Of a stretch of DNA of 64,000 nt, positions 56,105 to 64,000 are shown piece after piece. The number at the start of each line of letters is the position of its first letter. The stretch's first letter is position 1. The stretch covers positions 432,392,332-432,456,331 of the forward strand of contig CM054059.1 of the NCBI GenBank assembly GCA_028641055.1. Reading direction: 5' to 3'. The notes below the pieces were generated by a model. The model was not told the DNA's origin. It saw nothing but the letters and a program-made list of their open reading frames with translations, and did not search any database. This DNA comes from Alopecurus myosuroides. Its lineage: Eukaryota > Streptophyta > Magnoliopsida > Poales > Poaceae. The translations under genes and the position numbers were made by a program.

Positions 56105-59100
56105 CGGACTAGCTCCTGTCTAGGACCGTCTCCATATAGCAGCTTGGCTGCGTGTCATGCTGCTGTCGTGTTGATCCGCAGGGCCGTCGTCCATGTTGCT
56201 AGCTGCGTTAGCGCTAACCTTGGCCCTTCTGCTAGCTGATGCAAGCTGCTACTTGAAGTTAGCTGCTCCTTTGCTATTGATATGTTGTTGTTTTTGTTCT
56301 GAAATTTAGGATACGCATAAAACGTAGGAGCCTTAAAGACATTTCACAGCTCAACACACCAAATAAGCCAAAACATTAGAAGCCCAAAAGAAGTCGGCCA
56401 ATAGTTTCTAGGTGCTTCTACCCACCACAATTTCTTCCCACCGAAAACCACAAGCTGGCTTATGCATAAGCATAAGCCCAAAAGAAGTCGCCCAAGGCTC
56501 ACCAACTACCAATTTGGCGTTCCATCAACAAAATCGTTCGGTTCAGTACCCTATTCAATATCACCAACCTTCTCTGATACTTCTCCTAGCTCCTAGGAAA
56601 AGTACCGCAAGCACCACAAAGCCATGGACAACATGAGGCCAAATGGATTTTTTTCCTGAAAGGGTAGTGAAGTGGAGTTACAGAAAGAAATTAGTGAGAT
56701 TGCGTATATGCAGAAGGGAGGTTTCTAGCAAATCAGGCTTCCATTGAACAACTGGTCTTTCATATGATCATGTAACCTGCATATATAGGTTTATGGGGAC
56801 TAAATTTTCCAGGCATACATATATATTCTTATAAGTCCTTTAAATCACACCTTTGGCAGGTTCACACCAAGGCACAACTTGTTCTCGTATGTTCTTCAAT
56901 CATCTCAGAATGCCAACTCAAGCTAGCATTGGAGGCTTTCGACCATCCCTCAACAACAAGAAAATTCACGGAGTGTTACAGATTCCTACGAAAAAGGGCA
57001 TTATCAAAGGTGTGTTAGACTTTCAGTCTTTCAGAAACAGAAGTCATTCTACACATAGAAGGCACCAGCCCAATTAAGCCTTTTACATGAACAAATACAC
57101 CATCTAGAGTAAGTAACTTAGTTTTTTTATAAAGGCCATCATTCTGAACTGTTACTTATGCCATGATTTTTGCTTTCACTCGATTCAAGAGGATACCTTT
57201 ATGGCATTCTCCTTTCACGTTACAAAAAGGCTATCACACAAAGTGTCTCAGCTGAACTAAAGATTTTAAGAAACAAATAAGCTATATATAGTTATTTGTA
57301 TCTTATTTCCATGTCAATCATTGGATGGGGGGAACAGAAATAGGTATTCACTAACCATTTCTTGGACATGCAGATGTCAGGAAAATGGGCCAAACATCTT
57401 CCAGTTGGTGCGTGGCTCTTCCTGTATCTCTGTCGTCTCACCATTTTCTCTTCATTGATGAACACAACTCTTGGAGAAACTGGAGAAGTTAGGACGGATC
57501 GTGTTAATAGCACTTGCATCAGAGAAGTTAGGATTTAGTTCACACACACCTTGGCTGATATCTAAACTTTTCTATATCAGTGATAGATGATCATGCAAAT
57601 TTTCTCAGGCAACAAAAGTTTAGAGCACATACTCTAATTATATTTTTAAGGTGGACACATGTGTAAGTTTCCTGCAAACAGTTGGCCCCTTATTTGACAG
57701 AAGAAAAACATGGTGAGACGCATCAGCCATTATTAGTTTATTACATATTGCTTGTTGAAATAACATATGTTTGTACCCAAAAAAGAGGTGATTCTTGACT
57801 CTGTTCCAGAATTGACATATTAAACTGGACATTTTATAGAAGCTTCCAGGAAAAAAAATGGATAAATGTATGCTCAGTTTGATCGGCGATTTTGTACCAG
57901 TCTTCTCAATGGAAAAATATAGGACTTCACAGTATAAGCTTTTTTAAATCCTGCATATGGAAAAAGAATCAGGAGTTGTGGCTAACAAATAACAAAGATG
58001 TAACTATCCAAAGAAGTATCTCTAAATTTTTGTTCAGAAGTTCAAATTTCCATTATTAAATTGGTTTATACGTAAAAAGAAAACCCAAGAGGAAATGATT
58101 GATATTATTTGGTAGATACTCGAATTGTGCAATATTGACCATTTATTCCGTCGCGGATAATCAGAAATATAAAAAGGAGCAATCATCATTTACGGGACCT
58201 GGCAGTCTACACAATAAGCTATGTACTGAATAACTTGGTCCAATACAAAAACACCTCAAGCTGCAGAGTATACCTACGATGGATGCAACAACTTTGAGGA
58301 TTGTATGGCGGCGGAGGCACCAACAACCAGCAGCAGATGAGGGCTGGTGTGCGGGTGCGGAGGCCAGGAACGACGGTGGCTGCTGCTTGCCAACAGATTG
58401 GTGGCGGAGTGGTTGGGGGCGACGATGTCTGCTCTGGGCAGAAGAACTATTCGTGACTGCTGAAGAAGCTGGCGACGCCTACACCGTGGCATCCGCATGA
58501 TGAGTGGGTCGACAGCCCCAGTGTCCAGGCCGTGCCGTCCGCGTGAGGTTTGGGCGCGAGTTCTACCTCAATGGCGATTCATCTTTGGGTGCGGGTACTC
58601 ATGGTAGCTGCCAATACATAGACTTCTCTTGACTCTTATGCTTCTTACTTGTCGTTTTGCAAAGAGAATGTTCATATAACTGCTATAAATATACTGTAGA
58701 ATCAGAAGATACAAAGATAATCAACCAAGACAAAAGCACTCTCCATTCTATAACATCATAATGGAAATTGGAATATGATAATTCTGAAAGCTGATAAGAG
58801 GGAGAAAATCAATGATTCCGAAAACTGGTAAGAGACAAAACTGATGAGATTGTGAACAACAGATAATCTATAGGTGATATTTCTTTTTAGTATGTGTACT
58901 GTCATCCAATTCGAAATTCAGAATTTAAACAGTCAAATGATATTTCCTCCTAAACAATGCAAGTCCTCGTTTCGTGGTATCCTAAAAAATGGGTGACATT
59001 GATTAGATAAAAGAAACGCTGTAATAAAAACAAAAACAAAATATGTGCTGGTCCTGTCCCTGGCCTGCCAAACAGATTCCTGGTCCTCTCCTCTACGCAG

Positions 59101-59645
59101 GATGTGAAAACATGAGAGAGACATAGCAACGAGTATCTCATGCGTTGCACATCCGGCCCCAGCTGAGGGTGTACCGGTCCCAACCGGCGGCATAGGTTGC
59201 CCGTTCCCTGCCATGCTGAGAAAGATAGGAGAGAGCAGGGAGGCCTGTGTAGGGAGGGAAGAGGGTATCAGTTACAACTGCCGTCGTCGCCGCCCAAGGT
59301 TCAGAGCCGCCATCCGGGGGAGGGCGGTGCGGTCGATGGCCGAGAACGCACCAGATGTGGGGAAGGTGGCACAGGGGGGAGGGAAACGAGATGAGAATGA
59401 TGGTGAGCTACAGGGTAGGGACAAGAGGAGGCGGCAAGAGAGCGCGAAGGCGGCGTATTCCGGCGGCGTGGCGGACGTTGCTCCTGTGTGCGAGGTAGCG
59501 AGTATGGACCCGGCGGCGGCAAGGTCGCCGGCGCCATGGGAGGCGGCGCTGTTGGGGGCAGGACGCGCTGCGGGGAGGTATTTTCTTCGTCGAGGGCGCA
59601 CGGGCAGATTGTTTCTCGATGGGTCGGGCCAACGTCTGTATGGGC
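56105..59645. other. Unassigned non-coding stretch
   Basis: It contains CCCAAAAGAAGTCG repeat words (about 56379, 56475) and AT-rich sequence. A GC-rich segment (about 59200-59640) directly precedes the LINE tail and has open frames on both strands, none of which resembles a known protein. No RNA gene was seen. Confidence 0.45.
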
Positions 59646-59659
59646 TTTTTTTTTTTTTT
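59646..59659 (-). other. LINE poly-A tail
   Basis: Fourteen Ts on the plus strand mark the 3' end of the minus-strand LINE. Confidence 0.9.
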
Positions 59660-59676
59660 GATAGAAACGGTGAGCT

Positions 59677-62600
59677 TTATTGATTAACCAAATAGGGATT
59701 CAATACAAACCGTCTGCCGGATAACCTCCGGAGACACACCACGCCACACAACTTTAGGTTCCACACAACTTTAGGTTGAAGTTCACATGAACGCGCTAAA
59801 CAATGCGCAGCCTCATTACAGTATCTACTAACATGTGATAAAGACACAGAGCTTAGGGACCTCAGAATCAGCTTGATGTCTTCCACAACAGGCGCACAAA
59901 CGGATCGATCGCGGGATGGAGACCTCACCTTTGTCACCACAGAGAGACAGTCAGAAGCAACCTCAACATTGGTCAGTCCTTCATCGCGTATCAGGGAGAG
60001 AGCAGCAAGGATTGCATGAGCTTCGGCAAGCTCTGGGTTAGTTACCAGAGGCCTACCCTCGGCACTCGCAGCAACACACACTCCCATATGATCCCGGATA
60101 ACAACACCTGAACCCATAGAGCCAGAGGATGAGAATAAAGCTGCATCGACATTTGCTAAGAGATTACCCGGAGTTGGCGGTCTCCAGTGCACTTGAGGAA
60201 CAGAAGTTCGTCGATTAGATGTCTTGTCCTTACACAGGTGCTGGAAGATCATCTCCACATAAGACTTAATCTTTGTAGCCAAGGTACGGGGGTGACAGCT
60301 GCCACCTTCCTCCCGCAGTTTATTCCGCAGATCCCATAGGTGCCAAAATGAGACTGTCAGAATAGTAGCTTCCTGGGCATTGCATCTAGCAAGAAACTCG
60401 AACAGCCACTGTTTGGGGTTACGGAAACCTCTTCGATGTAGCTCGATTGGCAGTTCCCTTTTGATCTCAGACCAAACCTCACGTGCATAGGGGCAGAAAA
60501 GCAAGGAGTGCTCCACTCTTTCCTCGCAGCTACAATGGATACATGTAGAAGATGCAGGTACCATGCGGTGTTGGAGCTGCTGGCCACTAGGGAGACAATC
60601 ATGAGCGAATCGCCACATAGTAATCTTCATCTTGCCTGGAGCAATGATAGCCCATAGAGCTTTCCAGCTAGTAGTCTCCTCCTCAGATTTGGAAGACATG
60701 CCGTATCCATTATTGCAACGAGATAGAAGCAGAGCCTCTTTCTTAGCCATGTGATAAGCCGAACGCACAGTATGCATTCTGAACCGGTTATGAGGCCAGG
60801 AAGCGAAATCATCACCTCCCAACCGGCTAATAGGGATAGAAAGAATTTTCCTTGCAATTTCATCAGAGAATAGCTCACGGATCCGACCTTCATCCCAACA
60901 GCCCGGTGGGTTTATCAGAGTTTCCACCTTCTGCCCATCAGGAATGACCCTCCCTGGATTGATCAGATAAGGTGCCGTCCCAGGTATCCAACGATCAGAC
61001 ATAATGCTTATTGATTTTCCATTGCCAATACCCCATAAGATACCTTGTTTTAGAAGTTGTCTTCCATGAAGAATACTGCGCCATGTGAAAGAGGCAGATT
61101 TTGGGCATGTAGCCGACCAAAAGTCACCCGAGGGGAAGTAGCGACCACGGAGCACCCGAGCACACAGAGATTCCGGGTCGGTGAGGAGTCGCCAACCTTG
61201 CCGACCAAGCATGGCTTGGTTAAAAAGTTCCATGTCCCTAAAACCCATACCGCCAACATTCTTAGGAGAAGTAAGCCAGTCCCAAGACTTCCAATGCATT
61301 TTCCTTCGACCATCTTTGGCTCCCCACCAATGATTGGCCACAATCTTTCTCATCTCCTCACACGTGGCAACAGGTATCTGGAAGCAGCTCATAACATATG
61401 TCGGTATAGCTTGTATCACAGCCTTGAGCATGGTCTCATTACCTGATCTCGAAAGAGGCCTATCAGACAGACCATTCACTCTCTTCCACATGTGATCAAA
61501 TAAGAATCTGAATGTAGCAATAGGGGATCTTCCAATTTGAGTAGGCATCCCCAAGTAGGAGTCTTGTAATGATTCATTATGCACCCCCAAGTTCTGTTTG
61601 ACCTCCAATTTGACTCCTGGTGAACAGCTAGAACCAAAGAAAATGGTGGATTTTGCCAAATTGATTCTCTGCCCCGAACCTTCACAAAAAGTAGACAACA
61701 CTCTTTGTAAAGCATCAACACTTCTCTTGTCACTCCGTGCAAAGAAGATACTATCATCTGCAAAAAGGAGATGTGATATAGAAGGTCCAAGTCTGCCATT
61801 TTTGATACCTTGTAGCTCTCCTTGGGCCTCCTGTTTTTGCAGAAGACATGATAAACCCTCCGTACATAAGAGAAACAGATAGGGGCTGATGGGGTCCCCT
61901 TGACGGATACCTCGTGAAGGCACCACCGGTTCCGTCAAATCTCCATTCACTTTGACAGCATAACGAGTCGAGGTAACACACCTCATCACAGCCTGAATCC
62001 ATGAAGGGGCAAAACCGAGTTTGGCAAGACAACCATAGAGGTAGCTCCATTCCACCCGATCATACGCCTTCATCATATCAATTTTGAGCGCGAAGAAAGG
62101 CCTTTTAGCACGTTGATGTTTGATGGTGTGTAGGCACTCAAAAGCAATCAGTGCATTATCCGTAATGAGTCTCCCCGGAACAAAAGCACTCTGATTTTCA
62201 GACACTATCATAGGTAAGATCACCTTGAGCCTGTTGGCAAGCACTTTGGAGGCAATCTTGTAGAGGACATTGCATAAGCTAATGGGGCGAAAGTTTTTCA
62301 GATGTTGAGGACTTGTAACTTTCGGAATTAAGACAATTACCGAATCACAATAACCTTCTGGGATCTCCTCTCCAGCACTAAAACTCCACACAGCTCCGCA
62401 TATTTCTTCCTTGAGAAAGTTCCAATGGTTTTGGTAAAACAACGCCGGGAATCCATCAGGGCCGGGTGCTTTAGTAGGACCCATTTGAAATAAGGCCAAC
62501 TTAATCTCTTCATCCGAATAATCCTTACAAAGTTCAAGATTCATATCGGGAGTAACCCTTGAGGGTATAGCATCCAGTACTTCTCCACTTGATGGACACG

Positions 62601-63825
62601 GTTCGGAAGTGAATAATTGTCCATAAAATTGCGGCACCATCTGTTTGAGGCCATCAGCATCAGTACACACCGAGCTGTTATCATCAACTAAACGAGAAAT
62701 CCTGTTGGTTCTTTTCCTTGCCGATGCCCTAGCATGGAAGAAAGCCGTGTTTCTATCCCCCTCCCGCAGCCACTCAACTCGAGAACGTTGTCTAGCCATA
62801 ACTTCCTCCCTTTCAAAAAGTTCACAAAGCTCGGTTTCCACTTGGCGAATCTGCCCATATTCGGCATTGTGGAATCTCAGTCCCTGTAGCTTGCCCTCCA
62901 GAGACTTAATTTTTTTGCGGACTGATCCAAAAGATTCATTGCTCCACCTGCGCAGGGACCCGGCTAGTCTATGGAGATTGTCATAGGTGGCTTGCAGCGA
63001 GGGGGCGCCACCTGAACGACCTTCTGCCCACATCCTCTCCATAGTCTCTGAGTAGTCGGGGGCGCGCAACCAGGCTGCCTCAAACCTGAATTGCTGCTGC
63101 ACTGGGCCATGACGAGGAACAACATCCAGATCAACGAGCCTAACCAGTACAGCCAAGTGATCTGAGGATGTGGTAATCACGTTCTCCACAACATAACCAG
63201 AGAACAGGGACATGAGGGCCGCATTCGCCACTTCCCTATCAAGACGAACAGACACCTGGTGCTCACCTTGCTGCTGGTTTGTCCAAGTATACTTAGGCCC
63301 GATATAACCAAGATCAATCAAACCACAAGTGTCCAGGTCACGGAATAATGCCATTTGTGCATCAGATCGCTCGGAGGAACCAAGGTGTTCATCACCACAC
63401 AGCACTTCGTTGAAATCGCCGCAACATAACCAAGGTCCCTCCCAAGCCGGTTGGAGACGTCGAAGGAGGTCCCAAAACTCATGGCGCAAATCTCTACGGG
63501 GTTCTCCATACACGAAAGTTTCTCTCCATGAAGGGCACTCCTCCCTCGAGATGATCACATCAATGCAATGTGAATTGTACCCTTTGAGCGAGACAGAATA
63601 TGGTTGCATCCAGAAGAGTGCAAGCCCTCCACTCAGGCCATTGCTACTCACCGCAAAACTCCCCGTGAATCCAAGAGACCACATGAAATTTTGCACTCGA
63701 GAATCCTTCATCTTTGTCTCCGACAGAAAGAGGAAGGTGGGTCGGAAAAACCTCACTAACCAGCGAAGTTCGCCAACTGTTGTGTCCGAACCCAGCCCAC
63801 GACAGTTCCAGCATAGGAGATTCAT
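59677..63825 (-). CDS. LINE ORF2: endonuclease, reverse transcriptase, RNase H (1,382 aa, intact)
   Basis: The frame is open for 1,382 codons from MNLLCWNCRGLGS. Residues 1-~225 form an APE-type endonuclease (NCRG, LSETKM, YGEPRR, CGDFNEVL, SSDHLAVL), which nicks target DNA. RT spans about 460-740, with FFALKIDMMKAYDRVEWSYL, GIRQGDPISPYLFLL and the catalytic FADD at residues 688-691. A zinc-binding zf-RVT region follows (CLPSGQQLQHR, CIHCSCEERVEHSLLFCPYA). A plant-type RNase H lies at about 1220-1350, with VDAALFSSSGSMG (first aspartate near 1227), LAEAHAILAAL and ASDCLSVV. All these motifs are present and there is no stop or frameshift, so the protein could be active. The ATG overlaps the ORF1 stop. 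Confidence 0.95.
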   Translation of the reverse strand: MNLLCWNCRGLGSDTTVGELRWLVRFFRPTFLFLSETKMKDSRVQNFMWSLGFTGSFAVSSNGLSGGLALFWMQPYSVSLKGYNSHCIDVIISREECPSWRETFVYGEPRRDLRHEFWDLLRRLQPAWEGPWLCCGDFNEVLCGDEHLGSSERSDAQMALFRDLDTCGLIDLGYIGPKYTWTNQQQGEHQVSVRLDREVANAALMSLFSGYVVENVITTSSDHLAVLVRLVDLDVVPRHGPVQQQFRFEAAWLRAPDYSETMERMWAEGRSGGAPSLQATYDNLHRLAGSLRRWSNESFGSVRKKIKSLEGKLQGLRFHNAEYGQIRQVETELCELFEREEVMARQRSRVEWLREGDRNTAFFHARASARKRTNRISRLVDDNSSVCTDADGLKQMVPQFYGQLFTSEPCPSSGEVLDAIPSRVTPDMNLELCKDYSDEEIKLALFQMGPTKAPGPDGFPALFYQNHWNFLKEEICGAVWSFSAGEEIPEGYCDSVIVLIPKVTSPQHLKNFRPISLCNVLYKIASKVLANRLKVILPMIVSENQSAFVPGRLITDNALIAFECLHTIKHQRAKRPFFALKIDMMKAYDRVEWSYLYGCLAKLGFAPSWIQAVMRCVTSTRYAVKVNGDLTEPVVPSRGIRQGDPISPYLFLLCTEGLSCLLQKQEAQGELQGIKNGRLGPSISHLLFADDSIFFARSDKRSVDALQRVLSTFCEGSGQRINLAKSTIFFGSSCSPGVKLEVKQNLGVHNESLQDSYLGMPTQIGRSPIATFRFLFDHMWKRVNGLSDRPLSRSGNETMLKAVIQAIPTYVMSCFQIPVATCEEMRKIVANHWWGAKDGRRKMHWKSWDWLTSPKNVGGMGFRDMELFNQAMLGRQGWRLLTDPESLCARVLRGRYFPSGDFWSATCPKSASFTWRSILHGRQLLKQGILWGIGNGKSISIMSDRWIPGTAPYLINPGRVIPDGQKVETLINPPGCWDEGRIRELFSDEIARKILSIPISRLGGDDFASWPHNRFRMHTVRSAYHMAKKEALLLSRCNNGYGMSSKSEEETTSWKALWAIIAPGKMKITMWRFAHDCLPSGQQLQHRMVPASSTCIHCSCEERVEHSLLFCPYAREVWSEIKRELPIELHRRGFRNPKQWLFEFLARCNAQEATILTVSFWHLWDLRNKLREEGGSCHPRTLATKIKSYVEMIFQHLCKDKTSNRRTSVPQVHWRPPTPGNLLANVDAALFSSSGSMGSGVVIRDHMGVCVAASAEGRPLVTNPELAEAHAILAALSLIRDEGLTNVEVASDCLSVVTKVRSPSRDRSVCAPVVEDIKLILRSLSSVSLSHVSRYCNEAAHCLARSCELQPKVVWNLKLCGVVCLRRLSGRRFVLNPYLVNQ

Positions 63826-64000
63826 TGCGTGCGGCAGGGCTGCTCCGCAGTCGCTGCCAGATCCGCCGATCGAGGTGAACTTGGGGGGGATACCCTCTTT
63901 TGCTTCTTGTTCGAATCATCCTTTGCTAACTCTGAGATTCCTCCATCCATTGTAGCATCATGAATGGAGGTTCCGGGTCTGCCTGTGGGTACAATAGCCA
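63822..64000 (-). CDS. LINE ORF1, C-terminal 58 codons (partial)
   Basis: A minus-strand frame enters from the right edge, reads through SIHDATMDGGISELAKDDSN and KKQKRVSPPSSPRSADLAAT, and ends in TGA at 63824-63822. That stop overlaps the ORF2 start as ATGA, so the frames overlap by four bases. A basic, serine/proline-rich tail is normal for plant L1 ORF1, whose zinc knuckle would lie outside the window. The overlap suggests termination-reinitiation for ORF2 translation. Confidence 0.75.
   Translation of the reverse strand, partial: AIVPTGRPGTSIHDATMDGGISELAKDDSNKKQKRVSPPSSPRSADLAATAEQPCRTQ

Larger units (their letters stand above)
59646..64000 (-). mobile_element. L1-type LINE, 3' part, right end beyond the window
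   Basis: On the minus strand it runs from an ORF1 tail at the window edge through a complete ORF2 to a poly-A tail of 14 As (plus strand Ts at 59646-59659). The short 3' end has AATAAA at 59682-59677, which shares bases with the ORF2 stop codon. Poly-A tail, no LTRs and endonuclease-RT-RNase H order define a plant L1. The 5' end and target duplication are not in the window. Confidence 0.93.

Noticed and set aside
59213..59683. 156-codon frame left of the LINE
   Set aside because: It runs through the LINE poly-A tail, lacks a known domain and is opposed by equally long frames on the other strand.

Overview
This window is intergenic DNA from a large grass genome, almost certainly the wheat/barley tribe (Triticeae). 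It is nested transposable elements nearly end to end. The clues are a BARE/Angela-type copia LTR, Athila-type gypsy LTR pieces, chromovirus-like gypsy elements with LTRs longer than 4 kb, Tourist- and Stowaway-like MITEs, grass-type Helitron ends and a plant L1 LINE with a C-terminal RNase H. I see no convincing intact host gene. The best non-transposon coding candidates are a short unknown ORF (760-1203, minus), a frameshifted unknown gene (23209-23774) and a broken FAR1-related (FRS/MULE-type) gene (50131-51470).

Layout, left half. A Helitron occupies roughly 1.8-23.0 kb. Its 3' hairpin and CTAG end are visible at 23011-23045, and it carries the N-terminal part of a RepHel protein. It also holds a three-exon, intron-bearing fragment of an FLX-like (FLC EXPRESSOR-like) gene. 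A 15,281-bp Ty3/gypsy element (2808-18088, target duplication GTTTT) sits inside the Helitron. This gypsy element has 4.64-kb LTRs, an extra coiled-coil ORF ahead of gag, and one stop codon splitting gag-protease from reverse transcriptase-integrase. To the right (about 23.9-27.9 kb) lies a tandem array of about eleven ~355-bp monomers.

Middle. From 27.9 to 45.3 kb there are remnants: Athila-like LTR pieces, a decayed copia 3' end with its LTR, and an Athila-type LTR in minus orientation. Among them sits a very young LTR element in minus orientation (34695-43432, target duplication TGCTC). Its two 4.13-kb LTRs differ at only four places I could find, yet just 476 bp separate them and no polypurine tract is visible. 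It splits a tandem duplication of a ~1.1-kb Athila-like unit. From 45.97 to 48.29 kb there is a degenerate ~58-bp minisatellite with a perfect copia-type solo LTR inside it (46354-47656, duplication GCTAC).

Right third. A deletion-derivative hAT transposon (48581-49683, 8-bp duplication CATGTAAA) retains the transposase dimerisation segment. Next come the FRS pseudogene, a 230-bp-period direct duplication, a second Helitron 3' end (minus strand), a Stowaway remnant, a Tourist-like MITE and an abutting PIF/Harbinger-like element (53740-55520) carrying a frameshifted proline/alanine/glutamate-rich gene. The right edge is a minus-strand L1 LINE whose 1,382-codon ORF2 is fully open and whose ORF1 overlaps it by 4 bases and runs off the window.

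Relative order of events: the gypsy element inserted after the Helitron, the young minus-strand element after the Athila-like duplication, and the solo LTR and hAT after the minisatellite. Family names are from recognition by eye; no database search was possible.
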